64,000 nucleotides of DNA from Drosophila persimilis (taxonomy: Eukaryota; Arthropoda; Insecta; Diptera; Drosophilidae), in NCBI RefSeq assembly GCF_003286085.1, contig NW_020825426.1, forward strand, positions 1 to 64,000. The letters run 5' to 3'. Shown here piece after piece: positions 13,092-25,077 of this stretch. Under the pieces are notes generated by a model. That model ran no database searches. It saw nothing but the letters and a program-made list of their open reading frames with translations, and was not told the origin of the DNA. A program made the position numbers and the translations under genes. Numbering within the stretch: the stretch's first letter is position 1; every line of letters begins with the position of its first letter.

Positions 13092-16000
13092 ATATCTCTG
13101 TCGCTGCTTCCGTCTCTGTCTTTGGCTGTGGGTCGATGAAGCGTGCTTAATGCGGGCGGACACTAAGCCACGTGTGAAATTCAATCGGCAACTCAGGTTG
13201 AGAGTCCATTTCGCGGGGGAACAGCAGGCGCAGGAGCAGGAGCAGAAGAAGGAGTATCACCTTGTCTCACTCTCACTCATCACCTCTTCGCAGCGACAGA
13301 GAAAGTGTCTCGAATATCGTCATCGTCATCGACATCATTCCCTGGACACCTCGTTAGGGGAACAAAAGGGAGAGGATAGAGACAGGAGCCTCGGATCGGT
13401 GTGAGGTCCACCGATTCCGATTCAGGCTCGCTTCGGTTGTGGTTTCAGTTTCGGTGTCGGTTTCGGTTTTCATATTTTGAGGTTCGCCGAAGTGTTAACA
13501 GGCGGTGGCTGTCTCTTATTAGACGGCCCTTGGTCGAACTGACCACTAACCACTAACCGGCAACCACTTACCGACCAATGACCAATGTCAAGGCCCCACC
13601 ATTCCACCCCTCAGGCACTGACGTGCTGAAGACTGAAGCTTGAAACTGAAGACTGAATAGCAAGTGTCACATCAAGCGTATAAATAGAACACACACAACG
13701 GAAGGAGCCAGGAGCCTAACAGCACACTGAACGAGGGATGCCCTGACAGAAAGTTATCTGCCAGAGTTCCACCACTCGAACTCTCTCATGAGGCACTACA
13801 CCCGTCGGAGTCCTCTATCTGACCCTTTCCTGGGCCCCCAAAACAAGAACATGAATAAGCAGTCGATCGAAACGAGCACAAGACAAGATAAGCAGATAAT
13901 CTTCTAGGCAGATCGGACCGAGCTCGACCGCCGCCACCAGCCACCAATAATATTGGGAATAGGGGGCAGCGGTCAGGGGACTGGGTCAAAAACTGACGCT
14001 ACGGCTACTCCAAATTGGACCTTAGAGGCTGGCTCCTTCTCTGGGGCCCCCGTCTGACTCAGTGCCGGGTACTTTACCCTTAACAGCGACATGATGTTTT
14101 ACTAACCAGCGAACGGCAACCGGGGACCGAACACCGACGACTGAGGACCAACTGCTAATAATTTTTATACGCTATGACGCCGATCCAGGGAAGGGAAAGA
14201 CTCCAGCCCCAGTCCCAGTCCCAGTCCTCGCCTCAGCCCCTTCTCGTTGACCGCTGACAATGGATCTGAGAATAAGGCCAGAATAAGGAAACCGGAGAGA
14301 AGAGAGAACGGAGACCGGAGAGTTCGAGCCATTGTCGTCCTTCGTTTCGTGCTAAACGTGTTGTTGCCAAATTGTGAACAAGATTCATTCATGTTTCAAC
14401 ACATTGAGCAACACGATGCCTCAGTCTCTGTCTTGGGATCGGACTCACCTAAGGATGTTCTGCTCTCCATGCCAGGGCCACGGCTATCAAACCGTCGTCA
14501 GCCTTCGCCGTCGTGTGAACAGACGCCGCCTGATCGTTCTGGGGCTCCTTCCTCTTGGCAGCCGTCCATTCCATGCCACATCACCTCGCTCGACCCTTTT
14601 ATTCAAATCTGTTGTCTGTACGGGGAAATATTTAGACAAGACAACTCTTCGCATGCGAAAACGAAGGGGACGGCGTCGGCATCGATCTATGTGGCATATG
14701 ATGAATGAAATGAATCCGGGTAGACATTAATTAGGGAATTCGAAACGATGACGATTATTCTAATGATTATGATGATCATGGTGATAATGATAATGAAGAG
14801 GGACTATGCAAAAGGTTAGACACACATCCTCATCTGCGGGAGGGAGAACTGAGAGAACTGCTCTCCTCGGTTGATGATTTGTTTAGAATATATGTAATCC
14901 AACTGAGGTCCAGACCGAGCAACCTACCGCGCTGTTAAAGGAGCCAGCACACCTCTAACCGGAAACAGCCGACATTCCACCGAAATTCCATGGCAGTTAA
15001 CTATAAAAAAAGACTAATAAAAAAAATAAATAAGAAATAAAATACCAAAAAAATATATAAGAAGTGCGCGCCATTGCCCATGGATGCTTTCATTTATTAT
15101 GTGCCTGAAGATGTTTCTTATTATGAAATTAGACTGGACAGGGGTTGGACAGGAGACAGGGCAGACACAACGACGATCGGCGACACTTGGCCAAGCGCTC
15201 AATGAATGAAACCGAAATGAGAAATGAATGATATCATGGGCATTGTTAGCTCACACACAGGCACACGGCTGAGCTCGACACCGAAAACCCATCTTCTCGG
15301 TCTCTGTCCCATTCTCTTTCCCTAACCCTAACATAATCCTGTGCCCAGAGCCTGCGGGTCGCTGTCGATCCCATGTAGCGGCAAACGAGATCAAATGCGA
15401 TAGCGCCACAAAACGAGCCACCAGCAGCCGCAGAGCAGCAGAAACGACATCAGAAGAGGCAGCCTCAGAAGACTGCCGTGCAACGTGTTGCTCATTTAGC
15501 AGGCAGGCCGAACGCGGCCATTATTCAAGGCTTTTGATAACTGCGTTAGGTTAGGCACCATCCCGACTCCGATCCGCTCCTCTCCACTCCACGCTACACT
15601 GTTCGCCACCGATCTGATCATTCCAGATCCGTACGACTGCGGCCCAGGATCGGCGCGCGTCACCACTTGGGCGACTGGGTACGAGGGACCCTGGCAACTC
15701 AGTCACAGTGACTAAAAATATAGTTGCCAGAGAATTAATATGGATAGACAATAGTATTCAATGGCTTGTGGTGAAAGAGTTTTTCTAAAATTCCCCGAAT
15801 CCGATATATTTGTTGTAGATGCAATGCACTGTATTTTCTGTGTTTTCTTTTTCATTTCCGTAAAGTTGTTCTAAAATTGAATTGAGTTTGCAATGCACTG
15901 TCTTGTTTTCTTTTTAATTTCCATAATGTTGTTCTGATATTAAATTGAGTTTCTATGGCAGTATTCTTAGTGGCCTTGCCACACTGTGTCTGGGTCTGTG

Positions 16001-16746
16001 CCTCGGCTCCCTCCATCGTTTGCTTTTGTCGTACAATTTGATTTTGGTGTTTGCCTGGCGATTTGTTGTGTTTGATTTGCTACCTCGTTGTCTTCCTCGT
16101 CCTCCTGCGTCCTCTACCTGCTGCCTATCTTTGGAACTCCAGCCGCAACTCCACCCGCACCTGCCCTCGTTGTCTCTCTCTCTCTCTCCCTATCTTTCGC
16201 ATTCCAGCCATCCCCCATGCCCCAGGGCCACGCAGCTTATATTGTTCGCCTTGTTTTGGGCTCATTCAAATCCTTTCGGTTAAATTCTTTTGTTTGGTGT
16301 CAAGTTTAACAAATATTTGAATGGTCGCATCGCAGCGGCAGTGGCCGCGGCCTCTTGTCTTGTTTGCCCCATGTTTCTCGCGTGTTGCTGCCGCATGTCA
16401 TTGTTGTACTACCGCTGTCCCTGCCACACAGCCTGTCCCTTTTCTCCTCTCTAGAATGTTGGTGATGCCGCAGTGGCTGCTGCCTCATTGCATGACGACA
16501 TGAGGGCGTATGACTAATCAGCTCCGCCTGCAATTAGTTTACCTTAGACAAGAAGAGCATAGTGGAGGACGAGGGCATTCTTAGCCAAGAGCGATATGCC
16601 TCATATGATTGCCCCCAAAAGTAGCACTGGCTCTGCCTGTTGCAGCTAGACTCCACCATTGTTAAAACTTCTTATCATTGTGGTGCTTTTGTCGTGGGAC
16701 ATTTTTGACTCCCCGCTGGGTGCACCACGCAAAATGCCATAAAAAT

Positions 16747-16769
16747 TGCTGCTGCTGCTGCTGCTGCAG
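16747..16769. repeat. (GCT)n trinucleotide repeat
   Basis: Seven GCT units followed by gca. They lie in an open frame that shows no other sign of coding. Confidence 0.7.
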
Positions 16770-19700
16770 CAACAACAGTCTGCGTACCCTGGCTGTGAAG
16801 GTGGAGGATGGAGAACTCGGATGGCTGACCAAGATGGGGGACTTTCCACTGCAGCAGCATTCACAGCCTCGGCTCTCAGTGCAAGTCCGAGTCTATGTCC
16901 GACACTGCATCCGTAATTGTTTGTTTATTGTGGATTTCTGGTCGGGAGTTGCTGTCTCTGTCTCGGTTTCGGTCCCTCTGACTGTCTCGGTTATCGCATG
17001 CTTATCGATTGTTATTGTTGTTGTTTTTATTGTTAAATGTAAAAAAACTATACAATATTTATATTGGCATTGTTTGCACATCCACTGTCGCCACCAGAAA
17101 CAGGGACTCCTACTGTAAGTCAAGATCGTACTTTGAATACCCTTTAATCGGCAGGAAGCTTCTGAAGCTGATATCGCTGCAACTGTCCATGAAGCATGAA
17201 GCACCGTCTGATATTATTTATGTAGGAGCACCGTCAAAGCTAGAATTTACGGATTCAAGCTATCATCCATTTTCGATTTCTTAAACGAATTTAATAAATG
17301 GCGAAGTGAAGTTGCTATGGGGTAGAGTACGCCCAGACCGATAGCCATCAGAAACACCCTCAGGCCTGCGCTGACTGGGAGCGCAGCAATGTGTGGCACA
17401 GCTGACACTTCAATGGAGATTCTGCGAGGGGATCGTTGGAATGGTGCAGCAGCATGCTGTGGCGCTATGCCGCGATTATGGTCACGGATTAACTTCCTAT
17501 TTTAACCAGTTCCATTGTCGCTCCTGTGGATGCCATGGTAGCTTCTTGTGGAAAGTTTGTCCGATTGGACGTAGACACGACCCTTGGGCTTCATTACGAA
17601 TGCGAGAGCGGCAAACCCTTGCCGCCTCTTAGGCGCGGTCGGCACCGCCTTCCGCTTATCGGGTGCGGGATTTCTGATAAGGAAGCTCCGGCATCGGATA
17701 TGTGATGCGGATCCACGGCATGCCTAGAACTATGCAACGCGGATCGGCGCTTCGCTCTGGCACTAGCGGCAACCAACACGGATGCTGCTACCCACGAACA
17801 GATTTAACACACCACTTTATAACACCCGATAAATCAAAGCTTAATATTTTTTATGATTTTAATATCGCAAGGCAAAGAGACCTTTCGGCTTTTAGCTTTT
17901 GGCTCTTGGCTTTTGGCTAATCTCCCCTTTGGTTGCCGATACAACGACAAGGTTAGCCGTTCCAGAAACTGAATCTTGGGCTATTCCGCTGGCTCAGACT
18001 CAGAACCAGACCCAGCTCCAGTCCTTATCCTAATACGAAATCCTAACCCTCATGACATTGAGAAATGTGGCAAGAGCGGGGGGTTTGACAGGAAATGCTT
18101 TCTGATCGCTTACTTGGCCGTCATTCAGCTGCACATCCTCTCATTCTCTCCATGCGATCGAGCCATGCCGACACTCGTGAGCGAAAGACACTTTTTTACT
18201 CTACTATTGGCGTCGGCGTTGACAGTCGAGCGAACTTCTTCCAGTGGCGGCAAGTATAAACAGATCTGAGAGAAGCCCAACCATGCCCCGGGTCCGTGTT
18301 AATAGAAACATTTCGAGATTCGACAGAATAGAACAGAATAGAACAGAAGAGAACGTAAGAGAATATGGTAGATGAGAACTCCAAGCTAAGGTTGAGCGAT
18401 AATTCTATGGAACTCCATAAAAATAGCTAAACGTGCAGGGGCCGCCCAGAACCAAGACCAACACTCAGAGCGCCTCTCCCTAAATTCTCCGACTCTGCTG
18501 CTCATTTCATTTCAATTGACCGACTGCTGCTGCATTCTTTATGGCCAGTTGGGAGAAAAGTCACTTTCATCTTTTTGAATAGGGAGCCGAACCTCATAGC
18601 AACGATCGAGGGCTGGATTGGTAAACGGCGAACACCCAGGACCAGGACTGATCAGCTGTGTGTCCTTTAATGTCTAAATTCCTGATGTGTCATACCGCCC
18701 AAGCCTGCCTGTGTGTTCGCTCAGAGTGATCCCTTTAGCCCATTGTCTGCTTACCTTCTAACTGTTTTGACCTTTCGCCCCTCACCTGATCCTTTCATTC
18801 TTTGGTAACTCCGTCTGTCTCTGCTTTGTGTGCGTCGTGTAAATATTTTCCCAGCATGTTGCAAACGTTTTGACAGTTTTTATTAGATCAAAAACCGACT
18901 ACAAGTGGCGTGTGATAAATTGCGGCCAAAACGGAGCTAAGCAGAGATGGGCATACAGAGATAGAGATACTTGCACACACACGCACACAAATAAAGAGGG
19001 TCGGATAGAAATAGGAGAAAGATCAAGTGTCTTTCTCACTTGGCTTCCCATCCATTGTCTGGTAAGTCTCATGTCTTTTCCACACACACACAGACACACA
19101 TACACACAAACACACTTTTCAGGGAGTGGTGGCAATTAGATGATCTATGTTTCGATTCAATTCGACCCCGTTCTGCATTTGGATTTGCTCTCAAGCTAAA
19201 TTAATAAGCTTACCAAAATTTTGAGTCGAGCAGCATCTGCTGGGAAGAATTTGAGCCCCGAAAAGCAGTATGTACATGTGTATGTTTTCTTATGGTTATT
19301 GGGTATTGTGCGATTATTTGGGAAGATGAAGAGATAAGCAATAGGGACTTATCGGGATGAAAATACGATTAAAAACGCCCACCAACGTCCCAAGTGGTAT
19401 CAATATTTGTTAGTGTCATCTTACTTTTCTCTGATGGTTGTTCCTGTAGGCAAGCTAATGAAATCCCTACTTCATACAACTTTTCGTTGGCATACTTTGC
19501 TTATACGTTCCATTAGACTATTTTTTTGTTACCATTCGATCTTTCTTGTGTTTAATCGCCCTCGCGTTTCAACCGATGGACTAAGCCCATCAAAACTCAT
19601 ATCTGAGAGCCTCGCTTGTCCAATTGATTGATTAACTTGCAACTCCTCACACCACCGGCACACTCACGGCTCAAATATGCAGCATCCCCAATCACCAATC

Positions 19701-19899
19701 CACGATCTCCACCCCGTCCCGATTCAAATCCCCAAATTCCCAATCGCTCACAGCAGGTCGGTGGAGTATAGTCAAACGAGAAGAGAAGTATACATATACA
19801 ACAGAACATACTGTTTTTGGCCCCCAAACAATTCGGTTCTATACGAGCGCAAACAACAAATTTCAAGTGGAAAAGTTGCGCCTTTTTCAGGAGGACTAT

Positions 19900-20597
19900 A
19901 TGCTAAATTCAAGTGAAATGAAGAGAACGAAGGAGCACGTTAAGCGATGCCGGGAGTACCAGCGCAGCTTGCGCGAACAAATCGATGAGCTGGACCACTT
20001 AATGGACGACGACTTCTTTAAGAATCCCAGGCGCTGTTGGGCCCTACTTCAGAAGGAGCATCAGGAGCAATACTCGCAAAACGCTGAGCCGGCAGTCCAG
20101 TCTAGGAAGCTGCTTCTACATGAAGGTGGCCTAGAACCGAGCCATGGGGTGGGTTCACTGTTGTATGAGCTTCATTGATCAATGATTTCCTTTCCACTCT
20201 GCAGAGGAGCCAGAAGCTTAGTGGGACCATTTGGCGACTGCTTCATCCCGATCGCCCTAGCAGAGAAAATGGAGTGAGTGACCTTTGCCAAATACGGTGT
20301 CCTTCTAACTTCACTTCTTTTTTTCCCTAGAGTCGAGCCGCATCTCCGGTAGTTAAGCTTCGCCCTGAACTGCCTGCTAAAGGGTCAGACCCCCTTTCGG
20401 CTCTTACGCCGCGTCCATCGCCAGTGAGTATGTTCTTTTAGCTCAGCCCCAGCTTAACTATGGCATTGCAGTTTCATCCAAAATGCGACTGCGACTGCGA
20501 CTGCGCCAACGCCCTTGAGAGCGAAGATTGTGGATCGGTGTTAGAGGTGTATCCGCACCCTAAAAGGTCTTCTAGAAGGAAGAGGATCGCTATTTAA
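19900..20597 (+). CDS. Unrecognised 178-aa charged, coiled-coil-like protein, four exons
   Basis: The exons are 19900-20148, 20205-20273, 20331-20423 and 20472-20597, all joined in phase 0. The introns are 48-57 bp with good donors (gtgggt, gtgagt, gtgagt) and pyrimidine-rich acceptors. The first in-frame ATG is at 19900. The frame stays open upstream to a TAA at about 19633 without another ATG, so an upstream exon could extend the N-terminus. Residues 1-60 are charged and helical (K-R-T-K-E-H-V-K-R-C-R-E-Y-Q and R-E-Q-I-D-E-L-D-H-L), suggesting a coiled coil. The C-terminus has a Cys-Asp repeat (C-D-C-D-C-D-C) and ends in a basic R-K-R-I-A-I. There is no signal peptide or membrane segment. 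I do not recognise the family. The consistent phase and splice sites make it a real gene. Confidence 0.75.
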
Positions 20598-22311
20598 CGT
20601 AGAATCAGAGTCCAGTTCTCATTCTGCTCTCCTTATTATGTTATGTATAAGTTAATAATATGGCGGTAGGCTCTTTTGTCGTGGCTCAAACAAGGCACGG
20701 CCCAGGCCCAGGCTGACGCTTATTAAATGATTGAAGCCTTTCTGCCGCGGATAAAAGCGGGAGAAGGACGGTCAGGGTCTGGGGCTGGGTCCAAGCTCAA
20801 GCTGGGACACCCATAAAAAAGGTGGAAACCTTGTTCTTGCTTTGTGGTTTTTTTTTTCTTTGCGCAGTGAGCCACCAGAGCAGGCCCATTGAGCGACGAC
20901 CACCATCAATAACAGACCACAACGATCTTGAGCTCCGACTATATTTATGATTTGTTAAGCAACGCCGAACGTGCGAAAGGATAATCACAAGCGCCTGTTG
21001 GCACGCCCCCCAATCCCCTAGCTCCAAGCCACTGACTTCGTCGTGTGTGAGACATTTCCAAAATTAAGTCAATGACTTTTATTTTTACGACTCTCCATGA
21101 AGCAGACGTCCGCAGACTTCGATGAAATGGGATGTGATGAGAGTGGGTTCCGTATCCAAGTCATCGCGATGCAGTGGGAGCTGGGCATGGAGATGGTCTT
21201 GGAGCGGCTCTGAATTTTACGGCAATGCGAATTGAGCTATTAGAGGGGGAGCAGGTATCGCTGATTGGCGAGGCATTAAGTTATGGACATCAAATCGGGG
21301 ATTATCCAAGGGAAGACCTGTTCTACAATGATCAACATGGATTTTACCGAGACACGGACACTTGACCCAGCTCTCCCTTGCTCACCAATAACGTGCCACG
21401 CCCCATCCAGTGCCACCCAGATGGATTGACATCGCTGAGAGGTGATCGCCGATCCTCATCGTGTCCACTCATCGCGATCACTGCGCTGCATAATCGACAT
21501 CAATTATGTACTACAAAATTGTACAAATCATTATCCCATCCTTCTTTAAGTGTTTGTCGCTCCGTCTTTTGTTTGCCCCTTCCCCGGGAGCTGTGGAAGG
21601 CAAAGGGGCGGAAGGGTCAGAGGCAATGGCGGATGGGTAGAGTACCTTCGAGAATCGCACATTGTCCAGCTCCTGTCGAGGGCTCGAGAGCAGTTTGACG
21701 CGCTCGAAGGATAAGCAACTTAAGTCGAGTATCCATTGGGGGGGGGGTAACTCCTTATAGTAAAGCTCTGCTAACATTCCTGGCCTGAAGCTTGAAGCCC
21801 TGCTCGGCTTCTATAATGAGCGCCGGCTTATCAATGCCTGAATGGGCCATGGAGCTGGAATGATTGTGACTAAATCCACATCCGCAGTTCCAGTCCCAGG
21901 CTCATGTCCAGTCTGATTGTTAACCTTTGAATCGGGACATTAAAAAACGTTAACAAGCTGCGTAGCGCCGTCGGCGGCGTTAATGTCGAAATTGGCGCTG
22001 GATGCGGAATGACTGGTGGGGCAGTGAGCCGCGCGCCGCGAGTAGGAGGGTACTGCGACCGGGACGAACGTGTTTCTTAATGAAACAAAGCTTGAATTTT
22101 AAATGAGCATCATAAAGAACAATGAAAATGCAGAGAACAGCAACAACAAAGCAAAACTTGGCTGAAAGCCGGCGATCATTGGAGGACGGGTTGGACAGTG
22201 GTACAGTAGGACAGGGGATTGAGAATGCTAAAACAGACAGCGCGAAATAAAAGCGCAGAAATGTTAAATAAACAATAAAAAAAAACAGTCCGTACTCCCG
22301 CCCCAAGACCC
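20598..22311. other. Intergenic region
   Basis: No gene is visible. A ten-base G run lies at about 21738-21748, and short open frames on both strands show no motifs or splice structure. I see no clear AATAAA just after the 19.9-kb gene, so its 3' end is unplaced. Confidence 0.5.
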
Positions 22312-22743
22312 TTACCCCATCTCCATTTCCATCCCCCCTTCCCATTCCGATCCCTGTGACTGGAGTCTGTCAAATGCGCACGAAAGAAACTCTTGGAGCG
22401 AATTAACCCTCTGCCCGCGAGACGCTCGTTGGATATGGATGGGACCCGATCTGATCCACAAGAATGCCCGAGCAGTTACCGACTTGACACGTCGACTAGG
22501 GTAATACCCTGCGAAAATCAAAGCGGAATCTTGGGAAGAGATTAGGGCCCCATGCAGTGGACCCCAACCAAAAGCAGCACCAGAGGTGTAGGACTTTTGG
22601 CCGCCGCTGCTGCTTAAAGGATTCACAAATGATTTTTCGGTCAGAGATGAAACGGGATCCAAGCCTGAAGCCTGCGGGCTGGAGGGTATCAGTGTAGGTG
22701 GGCGATAGTTGATTCCCTGGTGCTGGCCATAATTGGTGCTCAT
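22312..22743 (-). CDS. Weak candidate: 143-aa hypothetical protein
   Basis: An ATG-started frame (context attaagATG) encodes a Ser/Gly/Pro-rich first half (M-S-T-N-Y-G-Q-H-Q-G-I-N-Y-R-P-P) of plausible composition. The second half, after about residue 79, looks like random translation. A possible donor (cag/gtatta-like, near 22512) would end a first exon where the composition changes. There is no recognisable domain, signal peptide or membrane segment. It could be a first exon, a young gene or a chance ORF. Confidence 0.3.
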   Translation of the reverse strand: MSTNYGQHQGINYRPPTLIPSSPQASGLDPVSSLTEKSFVNPLSSSGGQKSYTSGAAFGWGPLHGALISSQDSALIFAGYYPSRRVKSVTARAFLWIRSGPIHIQRASRGQRVNSLQEFLSCAFDRLQSQGSEWEGGMEMEMG

Positions 22744-22928
22744 CTTAATGGCATTAAAATTGCATTATCGCCGTATTTATTGAAACGGTTTGTTTTAACA
22801 AGATTAACTCGATGATACCGTCGACCGTTCACCGACAGCCGGCACGGCAACAACGAAGACAGACCACAAAATGATTAACAGCAAAAGCCGCCGCAAACGG
22901 AATACGAAAAGAAAGACAACAAAAAATC

Positions 22929-23473
22929 AAGGGGAACGTTGTGAGTCTCTGCTACGGCCGCGACTCTACATTTTTACCCGATACTCAGTCAGCATTGCTC
23001 AATCTGCCAGATGGCGCACACATTGTACTAAGAAGAGTTTGTGAGAGAGAGAGAATGAGTAAACGAGAGGCTGGGTTTGCGTAGCAAATGCGAATTGATT
23101 TGTTCCTTCTTGCTTTAATAATAATCTGATCTGATCCAGATGCTGCAGTCTAAACGATAAAGCCATTTTCTACGATTCTGCGTTTTTGGTTGATGCCACA
23201 GAAAGGGGCGTGACAAAATTTTGAAAAAAACTTGATTCATTGTGATACTACAGCAGTTTAAATCAAAATTTCGTTTCTCTAGCTCTTATAGTCTCTGAGT
23301 ACTAGACAGACGGACGGGCAGACAGATAGCCGGACGGACAGACATGGCTCTATCGATTCGGCTATTGATGCTAATCAAGAATATATATACGTAATGGCTG
23401 GGCGTTGCACACATCTATATTCCCCAAAAGTCTAATATACTCCTATACTCATTTTTAGTATCCGGTATAAAAA
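22929..23473 (+). mobile_element. DINE-1-like element, short copy
   Basis: It begins with ggggaacgttgtgagt and a diverged cccgatactcagtcag segment. It contains a GTCY-type tract in the complementary form (acagacggacgggcagacag) and the marker ggctattgatgctaatcaagaat, and ends at ccggtataaaaa. About 550 bp long and more diverged than the copies at 48-52 kb. Non-autonomous and non-coding. Confidence 0.75.
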
Positions 23474-24634
23474 TTAAAAACGAAAAAAACTGTATGGAGG
23501 AACACGATCCGAAAACAGCGCTGAGAGACGAGATATTTATTCCGCTGTTGTCGCTTGATTGGCCCTTTTCATTATTGTATCTCCTGTTGTTATTGTTGGT
23601 GCTGCGGGGTTATCAAATATTTATAATATAATTTCAAATCATTCTTATATGATTAGATTTAATATTTTTGCTTCCATGCACACAAGCAAGCACAGAAATA
23701 GGAACAGCCACAGCAGAAAGATACATTTGTGTTTTTAGGCTTTTCTGTGTATCTATTTGTCCGCACATTTATCACACCGCTGCCATTGTTGGTTGGTCTT
23801 TTGTGTGGACAGAGATTTGAATGGTAATTTGATTGATTTTGGCTTGGACCTCCGATTGGAGAGACTCAATGGAAGGACACTTTAGGGTTGAGTCAGGGCT
23901 TCACGGGGGCATTCTGAGAACCTAGTCTGCTCCAATCGATCGATGATCCCATTCCTGCCACCCTTCCAAACTTCCGGGAACACCACATAATTATTATTTA
24001 TGCATACAAATTAAAAGCAGTGTGAAATATTGCGCAAATCCACTCAAAGCGTTTATTTGTGGCACCTTTTGAGTTCCCACCAAGAGCCAGAGCCAAATTT
24101 CAGACCGCTCTCTGCTTTCGGTATTTCATCAGGCTCCGCAATGCGGAATGCGTCGGCCGCTCACAAATCGAGGGAAGCGATAATATTATGGAAAAGCGTT
24201 AATATTTGGGGGCTGGACCCAGTCACTTTCCACTTCAGAGCTTCCAACTGCTGTTAGAACACTTAAACGTTTTTGGGGGATAATCCTTGAGCATCATCTT
24301 GCAAGTTGCAGAATTTTTGTACATGTAAAAGCCGCTAGTCCCATGTTCGCCATTCTCAACAGGCAGCTCATAACGGAAGTTGCAGCAGTGGAAGTGAAAA
24401 GTGTTACTTTTCCCACAATTTTTTCCATTGAGTGTGCGACAAGTAACATACGAGTAAGAAGTTGTTTAGCATTTTTGAATATATGTACTATCAGCCAGGC
24501 TCCTCAATATACCTATATTTGAGAGGAATTATCTGAAAGAATACTCATAGATATGGTAATATAGCCAAAGAGAACTTGTTTCATCATTCGGCTGTCTAAT
24601 CGTAATCCAATTTGCTGGGTAAAAAATATATATG

Positions 24635-25077
24635 ACGAGGGGGAACGTTGCGAGTTGCTGCTGCGACCGCACTTCTACATTTATGCCCGATACTTAGTCA
24701 GTATGGCTCTCCTCCTGCAGACGGCGCTAGCATTGAACGAAAAAAGGTGGGCGCTGCATAGCGACCGAAAGTTAATATGTTACTTTTGTCTATAATTACA
24801 ATCGGATCTGATAATTTTGAAATACACTTGTAACAGTGATATATCACAGAAGTCTGTATAAACAATATCGGTGCTCTAGTTCTTATAGTCTCTTAGCATT
24901 AGGCATAGGGATGGACGGACGGACAGACAGACTTGGCTCTATCGACTCGGCTATTGATGCTGATCAAGAATATATACACTTATACTCTCTAGAAGGAATT
25001 CTAGACGTTACACACATCCATTTTTATCAAAAATCGAATATACCCCTGTACTCATTTTGATTATCGGGCATACAAAT
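24635..25077 (+). mobile_element. DINE-1-like element, short copy
   Basis: It starts acgagggggaacgttgcgag and continues with the tacccgata-like and gtcagtatggctctcc markers. It has a GACG/GACA tract (gacggacggacagacagac), then tcgactcggctattgatgctg, and ends tgattatcgggcatac. About 440 bp with an internal deletion relative to the 1.1-kb copy at 48 kb. Confidence 0.75.

Larger units (their letters stand above)
3198..19635. other. 16-kb gene-poor region between the unpaired paralogue and the 19.9-kb gene
   Basis: I find no ORF here with coding character across splice sites. Open frames on both strands are short, low in complexity and lack homologous motifs. The stretch holds polypurine/polypyrimidine tracts, CA-rich tracts (18959-19115), a TATAAATAG at about 13679 and many short AT palindromes. 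An acidic frame on the minus strand (about 8030-8340, rich in Asp/Ala with an oligo-Pro start) and a GC-rich block at 17300-17820 look slightly coding-like, but neither gives a usable gene model. Enhancers for the unpaired genes may lie here; that is inference. Confidence 0.5.

Noticed and set aside
12888-13184. Open frames of Ser/Leu or Arg/Glu repeats on both strands
   Set aside because: They are translations of the CT microsatellite and show no coding character outside it.
14247-14730. Plus-strand open frames of 153 and 118 codons
   Set aside because: They overlap in different frames with no recognisable domain, and the sequence looks unconstrained.
15320-15332. Telomere-like ccctaaccctaa
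   Set aside because: Only two units, and Drosophila telomeres do not use this repeat.
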